DNA of 42,960 nt from Leptolyngbya sp. FACHB-8 (GTDB lineage: Bacteria; Cyanobacteriota; Cyanobacteriia; Elainellales; Elainellaceae): positions 1-42,960 of the forward strand of contig NZ_JACJOO010000028.1 of assembly GCF_014695575.1 (NCBI RefSeq). Direction: 5' to 3'. A program made the position numbers and the translations under genes. Below the pieces are notes generated by a model, which did no database searches, was not told where the DNA came from, and saw only the letters and a program-made list of their open reading frames with translations. Shown here one piece after another: positions 15,488-23,562 of the stretch; within the stretch, counting starts at the first letter, position 1, and every line of letters starts with the position of its first letter.

Positions 15488-15874
15488 AGGAAATGCCTTA
15501 AAGATTGTTTCGATGCGTAAAATCAAAAGCTGAGTTAACGGGTCCTGTTTTAGATGCTTGAGTCACTTTTTCTGTGAGCAAGTCACTAAGCATAACTCAA
15601 CATAAACTCAAGATGATGTGTTGTTCATCACGACAGTACATCGTTTTGGATTTATGTCGAATGCGCATACAAGTTGAGCTCCTTGTCTAATTCTTTTAAG
15701 AGATAACTTCTGATCTTAGAAATTCTGCCTTTAGATGGAGCATTCCTTCTTCTTAAATTGGGTTAGATGGAAGCTATAGATGAGCAATGATTCTTTCAGG
15801 TGTGAACCTGGAGCAATCTAAGAATTTTTCAGGTTTGGTGAAGGTGTTTTAGAAAAATCAAGAGAGTCTAGCAT
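15488..15874. other. Spacer with no identified element
   Basis: This 387-base AT-rich spacer contains no coding frame or palindromic element that I could support. The final 40 bases contain a purine-rich stretch (AAGAGAG) before the next start and are probably the promoter/leader of the small downstream gene. Confidence 0.35.
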
Positions 15875-16090
15875 ATGTCCCCCGAAGAGAAAAAAAGACG
15901 AGTTGTTGGTAAGGTTTCCCATAGCATGCTTGCAACTCGCGATGGTTTTTTAGTTGCTGCTGAAGGGTCGCTCGTTAATGAAACAGAAGCCGATATTGCT
16001 GAAGTTTCAGGCCTTTTAGATAACCTGTACCGGGCAACTCATTATTCTTCGGGTAGAAGCCGTCCCTTCAACCCGATGGATGAATTCTAG
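15875..16090 (+). CDS. Small conserved hypothetical protein
   Basis: A 71-residue basic-then-acidic protein (MSPEEKKRRVVGKVSHSMLATRDGFLVAAEG...). It has no signal peptide or membrane segment. The sequence style is of a small cyanobacterial soluble protein, but no family is recognised. Its TAG stop (16088-16090) coincides with the TA target of a P7 element, so its C-terminus is intact while the 3' UTR is the element. Confidence 0.6.
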   Translation: MSPEEKKRRVVGKVSHSMLATRDGFLVAAEGSLVNETEADIAEVSGLLDNLYRATHYSSGRSRPFNPMDEF

Positions 16091-16170
16091 GGTCCGCTTC
16101 AAACGTCATTTTTTCGTGCGCTTCACGCACAAAAAAATGGCCCTTTCAACTAGCTTTAAACTACACCCTA
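16088..16170. mobile_element. Palindromic element, family P7 copy 3, flanked by TA on both sides
   Basis: A 79-bp element (16090-16168) with ends GGGTCCGCTTCAAACG and, on the other strand, GGGTGTAGTTTAAAGC. TA lies at 16088-16089 and 16169-16170. The core hairpin TTTTTTCGTGCG-CTTCA-CGCACAAAAAAA has the same tip as the copy at 7478. The left TA belongs to the TAG stop of the 71-residue gene. A TA duplication is typical of IS630/Tc1-type transposition, so an IS630-like transposase could be the source; that link is inference. Confidence 0.75.
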
Positions 16171-16253
16171 GAGAATAAGGCTACTTTGGTTTTCGCCCTC
16201 AAAAGACCAGTTCCCCTATCGTTTATTTCTTTAAACCTGATAGAAAACCACTG

Positions 16254-16595
16254 ATGAGCATCATTCTCCGCGAAGATGTTACCTATCTTCTTCTCGAAAA
16301 GCTGTTTTGTCCAACAGCGGACGCCCATCGGCAGTTTGATCAGGAGATGGGCGATCGCCAGATTAACCCCCATGAAATTCTGCTGCACCTGCACTATCTG
16401 GCCCAATGGGGCTATATTGAGGCTCTATCTGACCTGGCAGCTAAGCCTGATTCAGCGAACTCGCTTCCTCTCAGCCAGGTAGCCCTAACCCAGCAAGGTC
16501 AGCAATTTTACAAGCGGTTACTGGCTAACTCCCCCCATTTAGTAGAAGGGAATACATCGTTAAAGCCTGAAGTATCTGGATTTCTCGCTTTATAA
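16254..16595 (+). CDS. Hypothetical protein with winged-helix-like pattern
   Basis: A 113-residue soluble protein beginning MSIILREDVTYLLLEKLFCP. The alternation of helices (EILLHLHYLAQWGYIEALSDLA) and a later TQQGQQFYKRLL segment looks like a small winged-helix domain of the kind that carries a T-x-x-G turn. The assignment is weak. No membrane segment is present. The overlapping frame in phase +1 is a shadow. Confidence 0.5.
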   Translation: MSIILREDVTYLLLEKLFCPTADAHRQFDQEMGDRQINPHEILLHLHYLAQWGYIEALSDLAAKPDSANSLPLSQVALTQQGQQFYKRLLANSPHLVEGNTSLKPEVSGFLAL

Positions 16596-16600
16596 GGGAT

Positions 16601-17038
16601 TTAGTTATCGCGAGTGCGCTCGACATGCTTGAGCACGTGTAATGTAAACAACGTTAGCACTGTCACCAAAATTCCCATTTGCCACTGGCCAACGCTGACG
16701 CCTAAGCCGATGGCTGCCGAGATCCAAACTGTTGCTGCAGAGGTGAGACCGTGGGTGCGATCGCCCTTCAAAATCGACCCCGCTCCCACAAAACCAACAC
16801 CTGTGCTAATCCCCTGAACAACGCGGGAAAGGCTATCGACCGATTCCTGGCCTGTCTGGCTCTGAAGCAGGCTCAGAGCAAAGGTCGCAGAACCTAAACT
16901 TACCAAAATGTTCGTTCGCAGCCCGGCCGGTTTAGAAGCCCGTTCTCGTTCCCACCCGATCATGGCACCCAGTAACATGGCCAGCAGTAACCGTCCCGCA
17001 AGCTCCAAAAACGACAAGGGATAAGTATTAGGCATCAT
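16601..17038 (-). CDS. MgtC/SapB-family membrane protein
   Basis: The 145-residue protein matches MgtC/SapB: LLLAMLLGAMIGWERERASKPAGLRTNILVSLGSATFALS carries the family's G-x-ERE-x-x-KPAGLRT signature. A GVGFVGAGSILKGDRTHGLTSAATVWISAAIGLGVS block follows. About four or five helices are visible. Members are inner-membrane proteins linked to magnesium stress and ATP-synthase modulation in other bacteria. The C-terminal cytosolic extension of some MgtC proteins is missing, as in the short SapB type. It converges with the preceding small gene. Confidence 0.9.
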   Translation of the reverse strand: MMPNTYPLSFLELAGRLLLAMLLGAMIGWERERASKPAGLRTNILVSLGSATFALSLLQSQTGQESVDSLSRVVQGISTGVGFVGAGSILKGDRTHGLTSAATVWISAAIGLGVSVGQWQMGILVTVLTLFTLHVLKHVERTRDN

Positions 17039-17124
17039 TCGTCCCGAACAGTATTACCTATAGCAGCCTAAGGATTTTCAAAGAACCTGTACATTACCCG
17101 CAGAGAGACGCCAGGAAGATTCAC

Positions 17125-18486
17125 ATGTGGCAACGTTGGGCGAATTATTGGAATCGGGGTGTCATCCTCATGATTCTTGTGAATCTGTCGTTGGTATTTT
17201 TCAACCTGAGCTACATCTCTCTACGCTGGTGGTACTTAGACCAAATGCCACGGCTTGTTGAAATCTACGACCCCATCAAGGGTATTGAACCGAGCCCTAC
17301 CGCTGAGCGTTACTTGGAAACAGTAGATCAGCTGAACCAGAGGATTGGCACCCAGGGGTTAGAGGCCACCCAAACTGCTGAATTGTTAGCAAATTTACGG
17401 CAACAGAGCCAGATTCTTACGACGGAAACACTCTTTGCCTCTTCTCAGCAGGAGCGGCTATTCGCAGAACTTCAGCGACGCATACAAGTGCGCATGCAGA
17501 CGGCTTCTGCGACGGATGCATGGATTCAATTTTGGCAAACCGACTATTTGCAGCAAACAGGTTGGCCTGAAGCCAGAAATTTCCTTACGAGCGAGATTAC
17601 TCCTCTTCTATCTCAAACCTACTACCATCGCACTCGGGAGATGGGGCAGCCTGTCGATAACTTCTGGAAAATCGATCTGGCTTTTATGCTTTTATTTGGC
17701 GTCGATTTTCTGATTCGTACCTGGCTGATTAGTCGCGAACGTAAGCACATCACCTGGGGGGATGCGATCGCCCGTCGCTGGTATGAGTTTCCCCTCTTCT
17801 TCCCATTCTGGCGTTGGATGCGTCTGTTGCCCGCTGCCGTGCGATTGCATCGCACCAATTTGGTGAATGTGGAACGGCTGATTGGTCAGGCGACCCATGA
17901 GCCTGCCGCATATCTATCTGATCGCGTCATGCGGTTTGCCCTGGTGCAAGTAGTGAATCAAGCTCGGGCTTCGGTGGAGGCGGGTACTCTGTTTAAGCAA
18001 TTATCCCCAACCGAAGACTACACCGAAATTGGCCGACCAGGGAAACTGGAACAGGTGGGCGATCGCCTCCTCGAGCTCATTGTCTATAGCGTAATTCCTC
18101 ACATTAAACCCGATTTGAAGAAGGTACTACAACGCAACCTCAACAGTGTGGTGATGCAATCCAACCTGTATGAGCATCTTCAACAAATTCCCGGATTTAG
18201 TATTCTTCCGGCCACATTGTTCAGTAATCTTTCAAATCAATTAGCTCAAGCAGCTTGCGATCTGCTGATTGAATCCTACAACGACACCGAAGGTCGAGTT
18301 TTACTGGATCAGCTGAGCCAATCATTTCGAGAAACATTAAGCGAGCATCTCCAAAAAGAGCTGAACTCGGAGGATATCAAGGTCTTGATATCCGATTGGC
18401 TAGAGGAGATTAAACTGAATTATATTCAGCAAGCTACCTATTATGATCCCATGGCTATCTTGGAGGAAGCGGAACGATATCGATAA
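17125..18486 (+). CDS. Conserved membrane protein with a voltage-sensor-like segment, function unknown
   Basis: A 453-residue protein with a strong AGGAAG ribosome site. TM1 lies at about residues 13-35, and a long helical extracytoplasmic domain (about 40-175) is rich in Gln and Glu. The second membrane segment (about 183-202) opens LLFGVDFLIRTWLISRERKH, followed by an Arg-rich stretch (RWMRLLPAAVRLHR, about 230-243). The latter looks like the S3-S4 region of voltage-gated channels, but the pore helices are not present. The C-terminal half is a soluble helical domain. The stop codon falls inside the left duplicate of a P3 insertion. Confidence 0.65.
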   Translation: MWQRWANYWNRGVILMILVNLSLVFFNLSYISLRWWYLDQMPRLVEIYDPIKGIEPSPTAERYLETVDQLNQRIGTQGLEATQTAELLANLRQQSQILTTETLFASSQQERLFAELQRRIQVRMQTASATDAWIQFWQTDYLQQTGWPEARNFLTSEITPLLSQTYYHRTREMGQPVDNFWKIDLAFMLLFGVDFLIRTWLISRERKHITWGDAIARRWYEFPLFFPFWRWMRLLPAAVRLHRTNLVNVERLIGQATHEPAAYLSDRVMRFALVQVVNQARASVEAGTLFKQLSPTEDYTEIGRPGKLEQVGDRLLELIVYSVIPHIKPDLKKVLQRNLNSVVMQSNLYEHLQQIPGFSILPATLFSNLSNQLAQAACDLLIESYNDTEGRVLLDQLSQSFRETLSEHLQKELNSEDIKVLISDWLEEIKLNYIQQATYYDPMAILEEAERYR

Positions 18487-18583
18487 GGGGTGCATCCCAG
18501 TTTTGTTAATGTGGCGGGCTTCGCCCGCCACATTAACAAAACTGGGATTTCAATCTGCAAAAGTGGGATGTACCCATCGATAG
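18479..18583. mobile_element. Palindromic element, family P3 copy 3, at a stop codon
   Basis: An 88-bp element (18488-18575) with ends GGGTGCATCCCAGTTTTG and, on the other strand, GGGTACATCCCACTTTTG. Flanks are ATCGATAA (18479-18486) and ATCGATAG (18576-18583), a near-perfect 8-bp duplication. The left flank contains the TAA stop of the 453-residue membrane protein. The hairpin tip is GCGGGCTTCGCCCGC. Confidence 0.8.
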
Positions 18584-18727
18584 GTCTTTGAGAAGACCAT
18601 CCAAAGTTCATCTAAATATATTAGGAATTATGTGGTCTTGTTGGATGTAGAACATCTCACATTCAACAAGACTGCATCAGGTATCGCAAACTTAGCCATA
18701 TTTCAAATGCATCTTGCCCTAGCCAAA

Positions 18728-18752
18728 GCGCATGGCACAAAGTGCCATGCGC
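18728..18752. terminator. Short GC-rich hairpin
   Basis: GCGCATGGCAC (18728-18738) pairs with GTGCCATGCGC (18742-18752) around AAA. It lies between two convergent genes and could end either transcript, although only weak T-runs flank it. Confidence 0.5.
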
Positions 18753-18784
18753 TCAAGAGTACAACTTTTCGTTTTGAGTGGAGC

Positions 18785-19153
18785 CTAGCGCCCGTTAGAT
18801 GCGTTATCCCGGAGGGGAGGAACACTCCGTTCTACGACATTAGGATACAGTTCGCCAAAATCTTCAACGGCATCTGCAGATTCCTTCGCAATCCGCTCTG
18901 CTCGCTTTCCAGGCTTCCCTTCCACTTCACGAGCTTCCTGCTGCCATTCGCCCGTCGTTTTAGGACGAGCGGAGTCATCCTGGTGAATAAGGTCGTCTAC
19001 CCGATTGGTAAGCGCCTTAGTCCGTTGTTCAGCTCCAACACCCGTAGTTAGAAAGATAACGGCTACCAAACAAAGAGATAAAAAGCGTTTTACTTGAAAC
19101 ACTTGAAGGAGCGAATAGATAGGAGTAATAAGTTTGGAAATCAAGCTCAACAT
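18785..19153 (-). CDS. Small exported or membrane-anchored hypothetical protein
   Basis: A 122-residue protein with a hydrophobic N-terminal part (residues about 24-42, RFLSLCLVAVIFLTTGVGA) that looks like a signal peptide ending near GVGA-E. The remainder is polar and charged (RVDDLIHQDDSARPKTTGEWQQEAREVEGKPGKRAERIAKESADAVEDFGELYPNVVERS). Proteins of this style are known as small secreted cyanobacterial unknowns. No catalytic motif was seen. Confidence 0.55.
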   Translation of the reverse strand: MLSLISKLITPIYSLLQVFQVKRFLSLCLVAVIFLTTGVGAEQRTKALTNRVDDLIHQDDSARPKTTGEWQQEAREVEGKPGKRAERIAKESADAVEDFGELYPNVVERSVPPLRDNASNGR

Positions 19154-20027
19154 AATAAAGCTCCGTGAGTTTTTGCTTCATCTGCTTGAGAGGGTGTTTG
19201 AAAAGCCCCAAAAGGACCTATTTTTCGTGCGTTACATGCATGAAAATAAATTCTTCAAACACCTTCAGGCCGTGGTTTAACCCCAACAGAGTTAGACTCT
19301 GATGTAGAAGGGGATTAGACCTCTGACCGCTTGCTTCCTGCAAGCATTCTCAAGAGTAACTTGATTTAATTCTTGATACTTCTAGCAAAAGAGATAATAT
19401 CGGCACTGCTTGAAGAAGCCAAAGATGGATAAGTAGTTCAGCTCAGCTAAACACAACACTTAAAACACTGTACTGCTCATAAAGCAGAAGACACAGCATT
19501 TCGAGTTTTCTGTTTAATCAAGTAGCAAGTACTGAATACCTAAGTTTGCCTATATCTGGAGTGGCTTTCCGCCACTAAGTACTGGCGATACTGAGTACTA
19601 GCGATAAGGATGGAATGACGCTCTATTGAAGTTTGTAATGACACGCTATAAGACACGGCTATATTTCGAATTTCAGTAGTGTTCAATGTTGGCAATTAAC
19701 CAATGAGATAAACTCGATACATTTAATGAAAATGAAAACCTACCGAAAGGTAGACGTGTCTATTCCCATCGATATACTAATCTCATATAGCGCCAAATTT
19801 GCCAATAGCCCCTGCAGCGAGCTCTGTAATTTCCTTGCAGATTGATATCCGTTCATTGCACTTCATTGCAGAGCTTCATAGGGACGAATTGCTATTCGCC
19901 CTCTTCATGGCTAATGCCTGAGGGTAAATTGTTTTCGCCCTCTAAGGAACTTGATTCCTAAGAGCAAATAGCGATTCATTCCGCTCCATTTCATTTTTAG
20001 ACCCGCTTCCACAGATTCATAATCAGT
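19154..20027. other. Long spacer (about 870 bases) with one palindromic element
   Basis: The only identified element is at 19191-19265. Other notable stretches are a repeated ACTG-GATACTGAGTACTAGCGATA block near 19575-19610 and a repeated GTTTTCGCCCTC / ATTCGCCCTC motif at about 19893-19942. No open frame of persuasive length or composition was found. The last 60 bases before 20028 are the likely promoter for the BaeRF-like gene. Confidence 0.4.
19191..19265. mobile_element. Palindromic element related to P7 (AGGGTGTTTGAAAAG ends)
   Basis: The ends AGGGTGTTTGAAAAG (19191-19205) and CTTCAAACACCTT (19253-19265) are inverted repeats. The core TATTTTTCGTGCG-TTACA-TGCATGAAAATA resembles the P7 hairpin. 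A lone left end of the same kind occurs near 153-167. No target duplication is clear. The element sits just upstream of the small exported protein gene, in its 5' region. Confidence 0.55.
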
Positions 20028-21164
20028 ATGCAGCTTTTATCTCAATCAGGGCTTCGAAAGTTGGCGGAAATTACAGCGAATCCTTGTGTGTCGCTTTATC
20101 TTCCGGAGGCTTCCCTTGATCTTCCTCCCCAAGCGCGTAAGAACCAGCTCAGGCAATTGTTGGAAGATGCGCACTTACAGCTTCAAAAGCAAGATTTCTC
20201 CCAGATTTTGATTTGGCATCTTCTGAGACCAGCGGAAACATTTTTAGAAAATGACCATTTTTGGCAGATGGTTAGAGAAGGGCTTGCCATCTACTTGACC
20301 CCCGATGGTATGTTTTCCTTTCAGCTTCCTCTGCAGGTGGAACCCTTGGTATGGGTAAGCGATCGCTTCTATCTCAAGCCGCTTTTTCCGTGTATAGCAT
20401 CGCCCAGCTATGCCTATATCTTGGCCCTTAGTGAGAAGCGGACTCAGCTTTATCAGGCGACTGCCACAACGATTAGCAAAGTTCCATTATTCTATGGACT
20501 GCAAGTTTTAAATCAGGCTAACGTTTGTGCTTCCCCAGGGGTACGCACGTTACCAAGGGTGCGAGAGCGTTCTACGCTCCTGACCGTTGAAAAGCGGGAT
20601 GCCCTGCATCAAATTTGCTCACGAATTGATGTAGCCCTGCAAACCTATTTATCTTCGGAGCCTGTACCCCTCTTATTAGTTGCAGAGCGGGACATACAGG
20701 CTATCTACCGCTATACCAATACCCTGCCTAACTTGCTGAATGTAGGCTTGGAGCATAATCCAGACGACCTGCCGTTAGAGATCCTGCATCGAATGGCCTG
20801 GGAGAATGTTGAGCCCTGGTTGAGGCGATCGCGCGAGAGTGATATACAGCGCTTCAATGCACTTCAAGCCTTGGGTCAAGCAAACTCTTATCTGGAACAA
20901 ATTGTCCCCGCCGCCTGTCAAGGTCGGGTAGAAACCTTATTTGTTATGGCAGAGCGCCAGTACTGGGGGCAAATTGATCTAAATTTTGGGGCTTTAGAGC
21001 AAGTTAACGATACCCATCCTCAAGACGGTGGGGCACTGGTAGATTTGTTAGATTTAGCGGCAACACAAACATTTCTGCGAGGGGGTAAAGTTTACGTTGT
21101 ACCCGTTGAGGAGATGCCAGCGTCTGCTCCTATGTCTGCTATTTATCAGCGAGCTCATCTATAA
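20028..21164 (+). CDS. BaeRF-like (archaeo-eukaryotic release-factor-related) protein
   Basis: The 378-residue protein has the shape of the bacterial archaeo-eukaryotic release factor family. The N-terminal part reads SGLRKLAEITANPCVSLYLP, followed by ARKNQLRQLLEDAHLQL and a YILALSEKRTQLYQAT strand, a hallmark of these proteins. The middle domain has PLLLVAERDIQAIYRYTN. A C-terminal L7Ae-like segment follows (GRVETLFVMAERQYWGQIDL). The role is unproven; such proteins are suspected to act in ribosome rescue. No Shine-Dalgarno site is obvious. A long hairpin ends the gene. Confidence 0.75.
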   Translation: MQLLSQSGLRKLAEITANPCVSLYLPEASLDLPPQARKNQLRQLLEDAHLQLQKQDFSQILIWHLLRPAETFLENDHFWQMVREGLAIYLTPDGMFSFQLPLQVEPLVWVSDRFYLKPLFPCIASPSYAYILALSEKRTQLYQATATTISKVPLFYGLQVLNQANVCASPGVRTLPRVRERSTLLTVEKRDALHQICSRIDVALQTYLSSEPVPLLLVAERDIQAIYRYTNTLPNLLNVGLEHNPDDLPLEILHRMAWENVEPWLRRSRESDIQRFNALQALGQANSYLEQIVPAACQGRVETLFVMAERQYWGQIDLNFGALEQVNDTHPQDGGALVDLLDLAATQTFLRGGKVYVVPVEEMPASAPMSAIYQRAHL

Positions 21165-21527
21165 ATAGGGAAAATAGGATAGTTTTGCGCATAGAAAATA
21201 TGCGCAAAACTATCCTATTTGTACTGAAGAAGGGAAAGAAAAGATGAGGTGTTTATAAGCTACAAATAATCTATTTGTTTAGCTAGAACACACCAGAATT
21301 TCCCATGAGTGCTTTAATATGAAAAAGCTTAGGTAATAGGACTGACAGGTTAAATTTTTTCAAAGGCTTTATTCTTTTTAATAGGCTGGCTTATTTGACA
21401 AGAGTTCTTTCAGGTGTATTCCTCTCTCCACTTATCTAAGGCTGAAAGTTCATAGAGCCAATCTGGTGAGTGCCTTTGGCCCCTCCCAGGCTGCCTTGTT
21501 CGCTGTATATCTTATTGCGACGAGCGC
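21165..21527. other. Spacer with a terminator hairpin
   Basis: This 363-base spacer contains the hairpin at 21172-21220. The remainder is AT-rich, with no other supported element, and includes the promoter of the response-regulator gene. Confidence 0.4.
21172..21220 (+). terminator. Long perfect hairpin downstream of BaeRF-like gene
   Basis: AAATAGGATAGTTTTGCGCA (extended by TA) at 21172-21193 pairs perfectly with 21199-21220 around GAAAA. It lies 8 bases past the gene stop and is the likely 3' end of its transcript. The right arm ends in ATTT only, so any T-tract is weak. Confidence 0.65.
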
Positions 21528-21989
21528 ATGACGCCATACATTAACCCCTGGAATTCTCCTCTAAACTCATCCGAAGCAAACTCTCCAGATAGATTAGAGA
21601 ACTCGTCCGGTAAGCCCACAATTCTGATTGTGGAAGATGATCCAGATAATGCCTTTTTAGCCCGCTATATCAGCGAAACTGCCGGGTATATTTCTCATGC
21701 TGCTTCTTCCGGTAATGAGGCTCTTGGGCTGCTGGATCGGCATCAGTATGACCTGATGCTTCTCGATATTGTTCTACCCGATATTGATGGGTTCGGTATT
21801 CTGCAAGAAGTTCGCCAGCGCTACCCAACCACAAAAATGCCGATTATCGCAGTTACTGCTATGGCCTACCATTGGCAGCAGCAACATATTATAGAGGCCG
21901 GTTTCGATGGCTACCTGTGTAAACCCTACACGTTGGAAGCTATGGAGACATTACTCCTCAAGTACTGCTCCTGTAAAAGCTCACTCTAA
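21528..21989 (+). CDS. Single-domain response regulator (CheY-like receiver)
   Basis: A 153-residue protein. After a 28-residue unstructured N-terminus comes a complete receiver domain: acidic pair E36/D37 in ILIVEDDPDN, phospho-acceptor D80 in LMLLDIVLPD, T110 in IIAVTAMA and K132 in YLCKPYT. No output domain follows, so it probably acts through protein contacts downstream of a histidine kinase. The partner kinase is not in the immediate vicinity. The C-terminus carries two Cys (YCSCKSSL). Confidence 0.9.
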   Translation: MTPYINPWNSPLNSSEANSPDRLENSSGKPTILIVEDDPDNAFLARYISETAGYISHAASSGNEALGLLDRHQYDLMLLDIVLPDIDGFGILQEVRQRYPTTKMPIIAVTAMAYHWQQQHIIEAGFDGYLCKPYTLEAMETLLLKYCSCKSSL

Positions 21990-22167
21990 ACATACTCTCG
22001 TCGGTTGTCGGCAGTATTCGTGGGTTTTAGGAGGCGTTTTCTCACGTTTTTATCCAGGGAAAATTGCTTGGCGATCGCACCCAACGTTCGAATTTAGAAG
22101 AGAGTCGCCAATTCAATTACAAAAGTCGTTCTCTGAAAGCTTCCCAAACATTGAGAACAACTGTCTA

Positions 22168-22584
22168 TTACCCCTGGGAAATGGGAGTCCGTTTGGATGT
22201 TGTTACGTCTCTTTGGGTTCTAACTTGGGGTGAGCGATCCAAAATAACAACAATAGCCGATCGCCCTGTTTCTAACGTTGCGTCACTTAAGATGTCAACA
22301 ACCCCGACCTCTAAAATTCGCTCAATTTCTTGTCGAACAATTGGCTTTAAAGAGGTGTCCAAATGATCACGAACGGTTTCTACTAATTCAGTATGGCCGT
22401 TGTCTTGTAGAAGCGTTTCTGTTTGAGTTAACGCGTTTTCTAGAACAAGCACCAATGTCGTATCCATTAATTGGCAGGTAACACGGGCTGGTTGATGCTC
22501 AAGGTGAGTCCGGTAGAGGGCTTGAATACTTTGAGACAATGAACGTTGAAGTTCACCAACGGTAGGATATTTTTTATCGTTCAT
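22168..22584 (-). CDS. DUF2294 family protein
   Basis: The 138-residue protein shows the DUF2294 pattern: TVGELQRSLSQSIQALYRTHLEHQPARVTCQLMDTTLVLVLENALTQTE in the first half and LKPIVRQEIERILEVGVVDILSDATLETGRSAIVVILDRSPQVR in the second. Family members are small cytosolic proteins of unknown function; a link to stress or Na-translocating enzymes has been suggested only loosely. It stands alone, transcribed toward the response-regulator gene. Confidence 0.82.
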   Translation of the reverse strand: MNDKKYPTVGELQRSLSQSIQALYRTHLEHQPARVTCQLMDTTLVLVLENALTQTETLLQDNGHTELVETVRDHLDTSLKPIVRQEIERILEVGVVDILSDATLETGRSAIVVILDRSPQVRTQRDVTTSKRTPISQG

Positions 22585-23129
22585 TTATGTAGGTTTCTAC
22601 AATTAATAGATAGACAAGGGACTAACAATGATTAAGATGGAGAATGCTGTTCTAGTTAACAGCGCATCATCTTAGCAAAGAACCTTTAACGGTGAATTGC
22701 AACAACTAACTTATGTAATTTCAATTTAGTTGCACTGTTTTCATAGAGCATCCATCCCCGGAAGGATAATAGAAACTACTGTATTTAACTCTAGATTTAA
22801 TACAGCTCTCAGTCTAAAAAGAACCTTAAGATATACACCGTTGAAAGTATATAACTGCATGTCCTGATACAGGATTTACCTACCATGGATAGCTTAAGCA
22901 GGCATTGTCCTGAATCTATGATGAGGTATGAAGGTAGGGTATACAATGCCTTTTCTTCTAAACCTATCTGCAGGTTTCAAAATTATGCCTACCTGCTTCT
23001 TACGGGCAATTGGGAGCTCTCTTTTTCCTTTTGAAAGTGATAGTAAAAAGACTTTGAATTGTGTTTTCTATTGATTTTTGCATGCACTTTGTACACTCAA
23101 TCCCTCCCCCTTAACTCGAATGGGCAATA

Positions 23130-23206
23130 TGAATAAGACTTACGTATGCTTGTTGTGTGTGGTATGGAAAGCACATCACACAACAAGCATACGTAAGTCC
23201 TGATGA
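23130..23206. mobile_element. Palindromic element, family P2 copy 2, with 3-bp TGA duplication
   Basis: A 71-bp element (23133-23203) with ends ATAAGACTTACGTATGC and, on the other strand, TCAGGACTTACGTATGC. TGA lies on both sides (23130-23132 and 23204-23206). The core is an almost perfect hairpin (arms CTTGTTGTGTGTGGT). Confidence 0.75.
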
Positions 23207-23216
23207 GTATATGTTG

Positions 23217-23450
23217 TTATCGCAATATGCAAGTGCGTTAAGTACAGTTCAGCAATTCTCAGTATGGGCTTCAAAGCTGAGAGTTCGTGCCCGAAGGGCA
23301 CGAACTCTCAGCTTTGAAGCCCGAAAATAGCCCGTCGAAGGCGGGCTATTTTCGGGCTGGATTTCAAAATGAGAATTGCTGAGTACAGTTAGCGGTGGTG
23401 TAGGGTACGAAGTGCCCCACACCACCTAATCAACGTGCACAGCGCTATAT
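23217..23450. mobile_element. Palindromic element, family P6 copy 1, interrupted by a P5 insertion
   Basis: With the inserted 132-bp P5 element and one 9-bp duplicate removed, the host sequence (about 93 bp) aligns closely to the reverse complement of 37405-37501. Shared blocks are GAGTGCGTTAAGTACAG, GGTGGTGT and CCCCACACCACC, ending in a GCACAGC-CTATAT terminus. The palindromic tip is GGGTACGAAGTGCCC. The insertion is 10 bases after the conserved GTGCGTTA. Confidence 0.85.
23241..23390. mobile_element. Palindromic element, family P5 copy 2, with perfect 9-bp target duplication
   Basis: A 132-bp element (23250-23381) with perfect 12-bp inverted ends CAGCAATTCTCA. It is flanked by AGTACAGTT at 23241-23249 and 23382-23390. 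It holds two hairpins, GTGCCC-GAA-GGGCAC and AGCCCG-TCGAA-GGCGGGCT, compared with one in the 83-bp copy at 2904. It is nested in a P6 element. Confidence 0.93.
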
Positions 23451-23562
23451 ACCGTTTTTTAAGCTGCGCCTCCCATTTGACGCAGCTTCCTATTGATTTG
23501 GTGTGAGTACAAGGACGTAAATTGCCCACCCCATTCTTGGGGTAGAAAGGCTGCATGATTTC

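Larger units (their letters stand above)
22585..23562. other. Long spacer (about 980 bases) holding three palindromic elements
   Basis: This spacer between DUF2294 and uvrA is AT-rich to about 23100. It then carries a P2 element (23133-23203) and a P6 element interrupted by P5 (23217-23450). A further small hairpin (AAGCTGCG/CGCAGCTT near 23460-23488) follows. No supported gene was found, and the first 500 bases show nothing identifiable. Confidence 0.45.

Noticed and set aside
18632-19051. Plus-strand frame of 139 residues opposite the small exported protein
   Set aside because: It includes the 18728-18752 hairpin and no recognisable domain. The minus-strand frame has a signal peptide-like start and is preferred.
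23460-23488. Hairpin AAGCTGCG/CGCAGCTT as the uvrA terminator
   Set aside because: The T-run lies on the wrong side for the minus strand and it is 75 bases past the uvrA stop, so it was not listed as a terminator.
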